Position numbers and translations under genes: made by a program. From positions 6,171,797 to 6,235,796 of the forward strand of contig NC_067204.1 in NCBI RefSeq assembly GCF_026262505.1: DNA of 64,000 nucleotides. The letters are read 5' to 3'. Positions 19,701-28,230 of this stretch are shown here, piece after piece (position 1 is the first letter of the stretch; each line of letters starts with the position of its first letter). The notes under the pieces are model-generated. The model searched no databases. It saw nothing but the letters and a program-made list of their open reading frames with translations, and had not been told where the DNA came from. The DNA is from Trichomonas vaginalis G3. Its lineage: Eukaryota > Parabasalia > Trichomonadida > Trichomonadidae.

Positions 19701-20214
19701 GATTGTCAAGAACGGCTTGTATTACAACGGAAAAGGCCTCCAACTTGACAAAGGCTGCAAGTTAACATTCAATGTCAAACTTAATGATACAGGAGATTCC
19801 ATTGGTGTCCTCGGAGATAGAACAATCTATGGCGGTGTCTTCGAGTTCTCTGTTGGTGGAGACTACAGAGGAACAGTTGACACAAGAGAAATCCTTAATT
19901 CTGAAAAGCAGTTTCTGCCTGGATATTCTATCTACCAGCAGCCACTTGTTGGTGTAAGAGGCCTTAAGAATGGAACTGACTATGAGGTTCAGATCAAAGT
20001 CACAGAAGGATCAGTAAGAATCGCTGGTTTCCTTGCTGATATGACACTTCATGAAGTATTCGAGAACTATGATGATGGAAACGCTTATTATAGATCTGCA
20101 AGATTCATCATTCCTATGATTATTGCTTCTATATTCATAGCTCTTGTCCTTGTAATTATAGTTGCTATCATTGTTCTCAAATGTAAGAAGGCAGGCGCAG
20201 AAGTCTTCACTTAA
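16768..20214 (+). CDS. M60-like zinc metallopeptidase, PA14 domain, C-terminal membrane anchor
   Basis: Encodes 1148 residues. The N-terminus MLCFLPFLSLSYNVSLFGYHG could be a signal peptide. The peptidase region (about 110-500) contains the gluzincin motif HEYGHHFQSGWG at about 362 with a downstream Glu (GTGE), the M60 signature. Around 650-790 lies a PA14-like domain (FIFQHDEGMLFYITDS), usually carbohydrate-binding. A single membrane segment at about 1112-1137 (IPMIIASIFIALVLVIIVAI) is followed by a short tail. It is an ectoprotein of the type proposed to bind and cleave mucin-like glycoproteins, likely on the parasite surface. The gene is intact; a second, frame-broken copy lies at 24943-27911. 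It converges with the U-box gene. Confidence 0.85.
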   Translation: MLCFLPFLSLSYNVSLFGYHGINTVQVQEIDGYEVLEVLKHKPSGIKNIRDAGYSSPKIANDNDYGWPGHTMKATKAQISSELEKMKAQFCKASSDLTQGQLYYHPAGIKQFIQNDTYIAEIQRADRIKLRMFINDRYDIYHSTTLYAMPGELITFEIPEFAVGKLNLVLNRQAPSNGDLTQRYPNLQCSFTLNAKKVTFGYPLGGYMDIKCWIDTFPLHSVEINITGGIRIPYFRYGAESDQDWEEETRNYVAPLTFYDTGNVKCIFPSTFSRNQIRMSDAGAFWRTVGRVMYSVNEVTNYDRRKDGRIKTAMWFNFDSYVPAGAAVAFVGANFIQAPFSWSTAMINYEGAKWGCWGNVHEYGHHFQSGWGISGTGETTNNVINFITYAMLTEIDATRQITLGGASFNAANGWAYITHEFGNMDATKDYAGPFFWYGNNAYFFGLDAWRKCLRAHTHQIYYKRSDYGTYTSEFLMHCAKFFHRDLRAYFKTFEFPEASQISDRCNNELSQMKLKEFHPVTMIWCSGYQLEDNYSFTTHKPFRIPARSVYYFDFTKNIKSRAKMHAFEFDDISKAEYGELKKLTTGKYKYTPPDNTSMIDMFNVTLKDKVNGEKTICIITLEQRFKGCRMNYMSLKSYGATKTTTPKEAYKIYNKQLETELPTSLIGWGMVVNNYGSDKAAVPWICVTEGVFVPENSTKYRFIFQHDEGMLFYITDSTLSGDPDSDEKYLYYSSDKSEAANAKQDTKSISLKEGTKYNFRFIVYNTDNAGSGQVKYSMDGSSEFKNVDGNRVWFPGCGPDDVDHIFKPKLENDPTLGHYYDTVHREYATDKFTVKSAPKPDDSSISMDKILFDKDIKQNALCTVSDFPVTYKVDFGSDIIIDRVLATSMEGKPMDSTADIKCDGTKVGTFNLTTKDNKMFFDNTYKCRTLELIVNDNKNGKYVSINEIEPHLDVISNSRQIIPATHIDIELSSEKKCKIVKNGLYYNGKGLQLDKGCKLTFNVKLNDTGDSIGVLGDRTIYGGVFEFSVGGDYRGTVDTREILNSEKQFLPGYSIYQQPLVGVRGLKNGTDYEVQIKVTEGSVRIAGFLADMTLHEVFENYDDGNAYYRSARFIIPMIIASIFIALVLVIIVAIIVLKCKKAGAEVFT

Positions 20215-20532
20215 AGTAAATAAACAAAATATCTTTAATAAAAAAAATTCTTTTTCAAAAATATCTTTTATCATTAATTCTGTTCATCAATGATTCCTTA
20301 ATGGTGCACTTACCATTTTCTGATAATCTCTCATAGCAAATCCTTGTTATAATAGTAAAAAAACTATAAGGGATACATATTAGTTTATACAGAAAATATT
20401 AACTATTCACCTGATCAATTGAGAAGTAAAAAATTTGAGATGATTTAGAAATAAAAAAAGGCGTTTGTGGGCCTAAAATTCAATTCATTATGCGGGAATT
20501 GTTTAATCGAAAAAGTAAAAAATTATTTCAAA
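20215..20532. other. Intergenic between convergent M60-like and U-box genes
   Basis: 318 bases of 3' flanking sequence. The M60-like stop overlaps a TAAA, which in trichomonads acts in polyadenylation. No other feature seen. Confidence 0.45.
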
Positions 20533-23424
20533 TTATTCAACGTTATACTTCTTCATGTATTCTCTGATGAATCCTAAGAACTGGAGATCTTCAGGGGTGT
20601 TTTTGACGTCTTGAATCTTCTGGCCATTGATTGGATCATTAAGATTGCCATTTGATTGGCTCAATTTGTAGATTAAGGCTTGTTTTTCGAAGTAGTTTCC
20701 GGATGATGCCTTAACTGGATGTTCCATTCTTGTGAATGAGAATGGGTCACAGAATTTCGGTTTGACTGTTCTCGCTCTTCCGAGTTTGACAATTACGCTT
20801 GAATCTTCATTGTAAGCTGGCAAACTTACTTCTGAGAAGCTTGAATTTCTAATAATAGAAATCAGATCGACTGATGGCGTAATTCGCTCCAAAACATCCA
20901 TGTTCTGGATATTCTTGAAATCTGGCTTTGAAAGCATGTTTCTGATCGAAAGAAGTGCAAAGAAGATTGTGACATTGGAGTTGTGTCTTGTTCTCAAAAC
21001 ATCGATGTTGATTGAACCATCAGCTGTGATATTTGGATGCAAAGGAACAGATAAGAATCTGATTTCAGGAGCTGTAACTGGGAATCCATTTGGAATGATG
21101 ACTGCAAGTTTCAACCATTTGTTTGCACCATATGGCGAATCTTTCTTTGTTCTCATGTATACATTCCAGTATTTGCCGAATTGTTTATCTTCATCGTTAG
21201 GAGAAGGTTTCTTGATGAAGAAGTAGAAATTCTTATTGATTTGTGATTCGAAATGAATTGCACAATCCTTCATGTTCAACAAAATCTCGTTTTCAAGTTG
21301 AGTAATTTCTGGCTTTTGCTCCAAGAGATAAATGCTCTTCTTCAATGTCTCAAGTTCTTCTTGCTTATAATTGAAATTCTTCACAGGAACTATTGAGATT
21401 GGAGAATGTTTCACTGTCATATCTCTATCAACACAATTGCCTTTAACTGGTCCAAATTGTCTGAGTGTTAAGTTGAAGAAACCATCACTTTCAAAGATTC
21501 GTCTAATTTTTGTGATATCGATTTGTCTGTTTCCTTTTTTGATGAAATCTCTATCGGAGAACTGAAGATAGCATCCTCCTGAGTTAATTGCTATGTTTTG
21601 TGGTGGATATTCTGGATCATCTCCCAATTCGATATAATCAAATACGATTCCGTCTCTAACTAAACCATTTGCAATATCAGCTAGTTCTTGCATGTGATTA
21701 TTCGTTTTATAATGATATTCATTATCACCACCATCTGTAAGAGCAATAATTCTCTTAATTGCATTCTTGAATTCTGGTTTTTGCCTAACTTTTGCATTGA
21801 TTTCATCTTGTGCTAATTCAATGCAGCGGTATAAAGCAGTGCAACCCCAAGCTCTAATTGTATCGACAGCTCTGTGAAATTCGTTTGGAATTGGAGATAA
21901 AGGTAAAATTATTTTTGGCGTTGTATCAAAAATGTACAAACCCCAGAGTGATAATGGGCCGACTTCATAAGCTCTGTTAACAATGATTTTGAAGCATTGT
22001 TTTGCAATTTCAAGGCTTGTACCGCCCATTGATCCTGATGTATCAATGCAGATAATGTTGATTTGTTGTGTTTCACTTGGAGTGTCGATTACAACACCTT
22101 TAGATCTTAGAGCTTCAGCCATTGTGTCAATAACTTCCACCTTTATTTCTCCTTCTTTTGGATCAATGTATTGGATTTGTTTCTGGGAAACAATGCTTTT
22201 ACTGTCTTGTTGTTTGTAGCATGTTCCAAGGGAAAGTAAGAATGTGTTGTTTCCCCTGATGATCATCGGATTAGGATTTGAGATTGCTTCAATAATCTTG
22301 AATTCTCTGAATATTTGGCTCTGAGAGGAATTCAAATCTTTGACTTCAGGTAATGATCTTTTGATTGTTGTGGCAAAGCATCTTGAGAAATCTGAATTAT
22401 ATGTGGAGATGCTTTCATAATCGCTGAAATTCAGGAAGAAATAGCGTCCTGTTGATGTGTTCAAGAATGGGGCGATGTTCATTGTAACTCTTGAAGGAGA
22501 ACTTTGTGAATGGTGATCAACATATTTGAAGAAATCTAAGATTTGGCTATAGTTAATCGAAGTCGTGTTGTAAATATTCTTAACAATAGCAAAAAGAGTT
22601 GTTGTGATGGTAATAATGTGGTGATACCTTATCAAAGCTTTCTTCTGGATGTCATGAAGAGCAATGATGCATGGAGCATATTTTGTGTTGTTCTCAAACC
22701 ATCCAATGATCTTTTGGAGAATTCTGTAATCTGTGACACATAACAAGCCCATTAAAGCTGATCCTAAGACAACTGTGTCTTCTGGAAGGTTGTTTAATGG
22801 AGAGATACAGAATTTCTGTTGATCATTTGTAATTGCACAAATATTTGCTTTGACTGAATGGTAATATGATGGCAATGAAAGACCTCTGAATGTGGAAACT
22901 GATTTACTTACAACAGTGATATACAAAACCTTCTTTGCAGCAGTGTAAATGGAAAAGAAATCATTAATTGTTCCACGGAGATAAGGAATAGCACCTGGCA
23001 AATATACAATGACATCAATGTCTTGAATATTATATGTCTTTTCGATTTCTTGGATGATGTGAGCCCTTTGTGAATCAAAGTCTAAATCAGGTGAAACTGG
23101 CATGAAAATGCCTTTTGTTAGTGACTCATATGTAACTGTTGAATACACTCTGAAATGTCCTTTTGGAGGGTCACCTTCATAATCATCTGGCAAATTTATT
23201 GTTGGAAGGAAATTATGATCAAGAACTGTAATGATATCTTGAACAAGCGTAGTATCCAATACATATGTGTTTGGATCCAAGACACTACCATAGAGACCAA
23301 GATAGATCTGATTGGAGAGGTTAAGCTTGGATTGTATATCATTACACAGCTTAGACACAGTCCAATCATCGGAGTAATACCAACTAACCGTCTGGCGATT
23401 AAAAGTAATGCTGATGTCAGGCAT
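20533..23424 (-). CDS. Ubl-like / von Willebrand A / inactive E2-like / U-box fusion protein
   Basis: Encodes 963 residues in one intact frame. (1) Residues 1-70: beta-grasp, ubiquitin-like N-terminus (lower confidence). (2) About 455-640: VWA domain with complete MIDAS (DTSGSMGG, the Thr of GCTALYR, and TDGGD). (3) About 700-830: E2/UBC-like fold with the FP..APEIRFL and HPNI signatures, but the catalytic Cys position reads INID where active E2s have ICLD, so it should be UEV-like. (4) 890-963: U-box (FCDPFSFTRMEHPV, SGNYFEKQAL, DPINGQKI). The U-box should make it an E3 ubiquitin ligase, and VWA may bind a metal-dependent protein partner. An initiator at 23442-23438 supports the start. It converges with the M60-like gene, and a broken second copy lies at 28231-31116. 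Confidence 0.82.
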   Translation of the reverse strand: MPDISITFNRQTVSWYYSDDWTVSKLCNDIQSKLNLSNQIYLGLYGSVLDPNTYVLDTTLVQDIITVLDHNFLPTINLPDDYEGDPPKGHFRVYSTVTYESLTKGIFMPVSPDLDFDSQRAHIIQEIEKTYNIQDIDVIVYLPGAIPYLRGTINDFFSIYTAAKKVLYITVVSKSVSTFRGLSLPSYYHSVKANICAITNDQQKFCISPLNNLPEDTVVLGSALMGLLCVTDYRILQKIIGWFENNTKYAPCIIALHDIQKKALIRYHHIITITTTLFAIVKNIYNTTSINYSQILDFFKYVDHHSQSSPSRVTMNIAPFLNTSTGRYFFLNFSDYESISTYNSDFSRCFATTIKRSLPEVKDLNSSQSQIFREFKIIEAISNPNPMIIRGNNTFLLSLGTCYKQQDSKSIVSQKQIQYIDPKEGEIKVEVIDTMAEALRSKGVVIDTPSETQQINIICIDTSGSMGGTSLEIAKQCFKIIVNRAYEVGPLSLWGLYIFDTTPKIILPLSPIPNEFHRAVDTIRAWGCTALYRCIELAQDEINAKVRQKPEFKNAIKRIIALTDGGDNEYHYKTNNHMQELADIANGLVRDGIVFDYIELGDDPEYPPQNIAINSGGCYLQFSDRDFIKKGNRQIDITKIRRIFESDGFFNLTLRQFGPVKGNCVDRDMTVKHSPISIVPVKNFNYKQEELETLKKSIYLLEQKPEITQLENEILLNMKDCAIHFESQINKNFYFFIKKPSPNDEDKQFGKYWNVYMRTKKDSPYGANKWLKLAVIIPNGFPVTAPEIRFLSVPLHPNITADGSINIDVLRTRHNSNVTIFFALLSIRNMLSKPDFKNIQNMDVLERITPSVDLISIIRNSSFSEVSLPAYNEDSSVIVKLGRARTVKPKFCDPFSFTRMEHPVKASSGNYFEKQALIYKLSQSNGNLNDPINGQKIQDVKNTPEDLQFLGFIREYMKKYNVE

Positions 23425-23437
23425 GAAGAATAACTAA

Positions 23438-23442
23438 AATGA
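23438..23442 (-). promoter_or_regulatory. Trichomonad initiator TCATT (minus strand)
   Basis: Reads TCATTTTAG on the minus strand, with A+1 at 23440, 16 bases before the ATG at 23424. Confidence 0.6.
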
Positions 23443-23974
23443 AATTTGTTAAATTTTCCATCAATTGTATTGACAGAAATTATAATGTTGTTTCATTTCA
23501 AGAAATAATATTATAATTAATAATAGTATGTATATTTTTAAGGAAAACAAAAGCAAAAATTGAAATGTTTATAAAATGATAAATAAGCTATTCCAACTGA
23601 TATAGAATATATTTAACGGAAAATCAATATTAAAAATCCAATATGCTGGCTTTTTTAAACTTTACTTGAAGGGGAGGTTTTTTGTGATATGGAAAAATGT
23701 TCGTTGCTCAATTATCTCACTATTGGATGGACTTTTATCGAGCGAAATTTTGGCTGTAAAGACAATTCTGATATTGGTAACATGGTGATAAGAACAAATA
23801 GTCAGTTTGCATGGTTTATGATGAGATAATTTCGATTTAAAAAAAAACATAAAAATTGATTTTAATGAGCGATTATATTTGAATATGCTCTCCTAATTTG
23901 AAGGAACTGGTTAAATCATAAATTGATCATGAATAATTTTTTTTCGAAATAACAATTATAATTTCATATTCATT
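23443..23974. other. Intergenic upstream of the U-box gene
   Basis: About 530 bases of AT-rich spacer, duplicated almost exactly at 31135-31664. No gene seen. Confidence 0.4.
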
Positions 23975-24465
23975 AAAAAAAAAAAAAAAAAAAAAGGTAG
24001 TGGGGCTTCCAGGCACTTCGTGCCTTCTAGCCCTGAAGATGTTTAGTATAAATGAAGTTTGTATTCGGAGGGCTTCCAGGCGCCCTCTAGCCCTGAAGAT
24101 GTTTAGTATAAATGAAGTTTTTATTCGGAAATTGTTAGTCTTCTGGGTCGAAAACATTATATAATGTTTCACTTTTCACAAATTATATATGTTTTCATGT
24201 TTTGTCAAGACTTCTTCGTAATGAGTGTAAATGACCCAAAAATAAAGTTTAGGTGAAGTGGTGAGATGTCACCTGTTTTCTCACCTCTTTTTTCACCTCT
24301 TGAATTTTCAAGACTTCTTCGTAAATGTTTTGTCAAGACTTCTTCGTAATGAGTGTAAAGGACCCAAAAATAATGTTTAGGTGAAGAGGTGAGATCTCAC
24401 CTGTTTTTTCACCTCTTTTTTCACCTCTTGAATTTGTCAAGACTTCTTCGTAAATGTTTTGAGAT
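23975..24465 (+). mobile_element. Maverick terminal/subterminal sequence (copy 1)
   Basis: Begins with a run of 21 A (23975-23995), then GGTAGTGGGGCTTCCAGGC and a small hairpin (GGCACTTCGTGCC). The same start occurs at 51703, where a Maverick gene set follows, so I read it as an element end. It contains two roughly 60-base tandem units (both ending GTATAAATGAAGTTT) and two nested palindromes (24252-24297 and 24380-24425). It stops abruptly at 24465, where RasGAP-like coding sequence starts. In copy 2 the same sequence instead continues as TCACTTTTCTGTCACTT, which also precedes the Maverick body at 35.5 kb. Confidence 0.6.
24252..24425. promoter_or_regulatory. Nested palindrome pair (operator-like), Maverick end
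   Basis: Each unit reads GGTGAA, GGTGAG, then TCACC, CTCACC, TTCACC, so the outer and inner half-sites pair as a nested inverted repeat. Units are at 24252-24297 and 24380-24425, about 128 bases apart, each followed by a TCAAGACTTCTTCGTAA phrase. The same arrangement with other half-sites is seen at 62810-63224 beside KilA-N genes. Confidence 0.5.
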
Positions 24466-24943
24466 TTCAAGTTATTTGAATTAGGTCCAGAAGACAGTAT
24501 CAAACGCAGTTTATACGGAATGAAACGTGATAACGTTCCTTATATAAATTATTCTCGATATTGCGAAGATATTAAAGACAAAATCTCACAAGTGCAAATG
24601 CTTGAACAGCCTGAATTCAAAACAATCGATTTTAAAGAATACATAAAAGTTATCATGCCATATTTGGATGCAACTCCTGAGGACGAAATATTAGCCAATC
24701 CAGATCATGATTTCGTCAATTACATTAAAGAAATTTCGAAATTAATTCCAACAGAATTTTATGGCCCTCTTCAGAAGTTTTGGCATCCTGTTTATACAGT
24801 TACAAGTTCTAAAGATCATGATTTTGCATATTTTATGGCAAAATTCTTAAGAGCTTCAGCAGATCCAACAAAACTCGCCAGAATTCTTGCCAAAGTTGTC
24901 TTCAAGGATACCATTAAGAATAAATCATCTACATCTCGCATTG
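24466..24943 (+). pseudogene. RasGAP-like gene, internal (N-proximal) fragment
   Basis: Open frame continues upstream of the first Met (24520) right to the junction at 24466 (DFKLFELGPEDS), so the true start is missing. About 158 residues, helical (YFMAKFLRASADPTKLARIL), end at codons for SRI at 24943. Copies A and B of the downstream part resume in the same frame after the shared 11 bases ATCTCGCATTG (copy A at about 32195, copy B from 40151). This is therefore the front of the gene at 32193/40151, cut by the Maverick end on the left and by the second M60 copy on the right. Whether the cut is real or an assembly join is undecided. Confidence 0.6.
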
Positions 24944-27911
24944 AGATACCTGAATTTGCCGTTGGTAAACTTAATCTCGTTTTGAACAGACAAGCACCAT
25001 CTAATGGCGATCTCACTCAGAGTATCCAAATTTCAGTTTCATTCACTCTTAATGCTAAAAAAGTCACTTTTGGCTATCCGTTGGGTGGCTACATGGATAT
25101 CAAATGCTGGATTGATACATTCCCACTTCATAGTGTTGAAATCAACATTACAGGTGGTATTAGAATTCCATATTCCGCTATGGTGCGGAATCAGATCAAG
25201 ATTGGGAAGAAGAAACAAGAAACTATGTAGCACACTTACATTCTACGATACAGGTAATGTCAAGTGCATCTTCCATCCACATTCAGCCGCAACCAAATCA
25301 GAATGAGTGATGCAGGTGCATTCTGGCGTACTGTCGGCCGTGTAATGTATTCTGTCAACGAAGTCACAAACTACGATAGGCGTAAAGGATGGCAGAATTA
25401 AAACAGCTATGTGGTTCAACTTCGATTCTTATGTTCCAGCCGGTGCAGCTGTTGCTTTTGTCGGTGCAAACTTCATCCAAGCACCATTCAGCTGGTCAAC
25501 AGCTATGATCAACTACGAAGGAGCCAAATGGGGCTGCTGGGGTAACGTCCACGAGTATGGCCACCACTTCCAAAGCGGATGGGGTATCTCTGGTACAGGC
25601 GAAACAACAAACAACGTCATCAATTTCATCACATATGCCATGCTTACAGAAATTGATGCAACAAGACAGATCACATTAGGTGGCGCTTCCTTCAACGCCG
25701 CTAATGGCTGGGCATATATTTACTCACGAGTTCGGAAACATGGATGCTACTAAGATTATGCAGGCCCATTCTTCTGGTATGGAAACAACGCATATTTCTT
25801 CGGTCTCGATGCCTGGAGAAAGTGTTTGAGAGCACACACGCACCAGATATACTACAAACGCAGTGATTATGGCACTTATACATCAGAATTCCTTATGCAC
25901 TGTGCCAAGTTCTTCCATAGAGATTTACGTGCATATTTCAAGACATTTGAATTCCCTGAAGCATCACAGATCTCTGATAGATGCAATAATGAATTAAGCC
26001 AAATGAAACTAAAGGAATTCATCCAGTTACAATGATCTGGTGCAGTGGATATCAATTGGAGGATAATTACAGCTTCACAACACACAAACCATTCCGTATT
26101 CCAGCCCGTAGTGTGTATTACTTTGATTTCACAAAGAACATCAAGTCTAGAGCCAAAATGCATGCATTTGAGTTCGATGATATTTCGAAAGCAGAGTATG
26201 GAGAGCTCAAAAAACTCACCACTGGCAAATACAAGTACACACCTCCAGATAACACATCAATGATTGATATGTTCAATGTTACACTTAAAGATAAAGTAAA
26301 TGGAGAGAAAACAATTTGCATCATCACTTTGGAACAGAGATTCAAAGGCTGTAGGATGAACTACATGAGTCTCAAATCATATGGTGCTACAAAGACAACA
26401 ACACCAAAAGAAGCTTATAAGATCTACAACAAACAGCTAGAAACAGAGTTACCAACTTCATTGATCGGATGGGGAATGGTCGTCAACAATTATGGATCTG
26501 ATAAAGCAGCTGTTCCATGGATTTGTGTCACAGAAGGTGTCTTTGTTCCAGAGAACTCAACCAAGTACAGATTCATCTTCCAACACGATGAAGGAATGTT
26601 GTTCTACATCACCGATTCTTACACTTTCTGGCGATCCAGATTCAGACGAGAGTATCTCTACTATTCAAGTGATAAATCTGAAGCCGCAACCGCTAAACAA
26701 GATACTAAATCAATTTCCCTTAAGGAAGGAACTAAATACAACTTCAGATTCATTGTTTACAACACAGATAACGCTGGATCTGGCCAAGTCAAGTATTCAA
26801 TGGATGGTTCATCAGAGAATTCAAGAACGTTGATGGAAACAGAGTTTGGTTCCTGGTTGTGGTCCTGATGATGTTGACCACATCTTCAAGCCAAAGCTTG
26901 AGAACGATCCAACACTCGGTCACTACTATGATACTGTTCATCGCGAGTATGCAACTGATAAATTCACTGTTAAGTCCGCTCCAAAGCCAGATGACTCTTC
27001 TATTTCAATGGACAAGATCTTATTCGATAAGGATATCAAACAAAATGCTTTATGCACTGTAAGTGACTTTCCAGTTACATACAAGGTCGACTTTGGCTCA
27101 GATATCATCATCGACAGAGTTCTTGCAACATCAATGGAAGGCAAGCCAATGGATTCAACAGCAAGATCAAGTGCGATGGTACAAAAGTTGGAACATTTAA
27201 CTTGACAACTAAGGATAACAAGATGTTCTTTGATAATACATACAAGTGCAGAACTCTTGAACTTATTGTCAATGACAATAAGAATGGTAAATATGTATCA
27301 ATCAACGAAATTGAACCACATCTTGATGTTATCTCCAATTCTAGACAAATTATCCCTGCAACACACATCGACATCGAGTTGAGCAGTGAAAAGAAGTGCA
27401 AGATTGTCAAGAACGGCTTGTATTACAACGGAAAAGGCCTCCAACTTGACAAAGGCTGCAAGTTAACATTCAATGTCAAACTTAATGATACAGGAGATTC
27501 CATTGGTGTCCTCGGAGATAGAACAATCTATGGCGGTGTCTTCGAGTTCTCTGTTGGTGGAGACTACAGAGGAACAGTTGACACAGAGAAATCCTTAATT
27601 CTGAAAAGCAGTTTCTGCCTGGATATTCTATTACCAGCAGCCACTTGTGGTGTAAGAGGCTTAAGAATGGAACTGACTATGAGGTTCAGATCAAAGTCAC
27701 AGAAGGATCAGTAAGAATCGCTGGTTTCTTGCTGATATGACACTTCATGAAGTATTCGAGAACTATGATGATGGAAACGCTTATTATAGATCTGCAAGAT
27801 TCATCATTCCTATGATTATTGCTTCTATATTCATAGCTCTTGTCCTTGTAATTATAGTTGCTAATCATTGTTCTCAAATGTAAGAAGGCAGGCGCAGAAG
27901 TCTTCACTTAA
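24943..27911 (+). pseudogene. Second M60-like copy, 5'-truncated and frame-broken
   Basis: Matches 17236-20214 of the intact gene. It begins inside the coding region (at the codons for EIPEFAVGKL) and contains the HEYGHH motif region, the PA14-like part and the membrane anchor. It is broken by many one-base insertions or deletions, mostly in 2-3 base runs: for example one C lost near 25275, one A gained near 25385, one T gained near 25720, one A lost near 25752, one C lost near 26020. Substitutions are few. That pattern suggests unpolished duplicate sequence more than ancient decay. No product is expected from it as written. Confidence 0.75.
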
Positions 27912-28230
27912 AGTAAATAAACAAAATATCTTTAATAAAAAAAATTCTTTTTCAAAAATATCTTTTATCATTAATTCTGTTCATCAATGATTCCTTAATG
28001 GTGACACTTACCATTTTCTGATAATCTCTCATAGCAAATCCTTGTTATAATAGTAAAAAAACTATAAGGGATACATATTAGTTTATACAGAAAATATTAA
28101 CTATTCACCTGATCAATTGAGAAGTAAAAAATTTGAGATGATTTAGAAATAAAAAAAGGCGTTTGTGGGCCTAAAATTCAATTCATTATGCGGGAATTGT
28201 TTAATCGAAAAAGTAAAAAATTATTTCAAA

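Noticed and set aside
23927..24172. 81-codon minus-strand frame through the Maverick terminus (and its copy at 31646-31861)
   Set aside because: Consists of the A run read as poly-Phe and the tandem terminal units. Not a gene.
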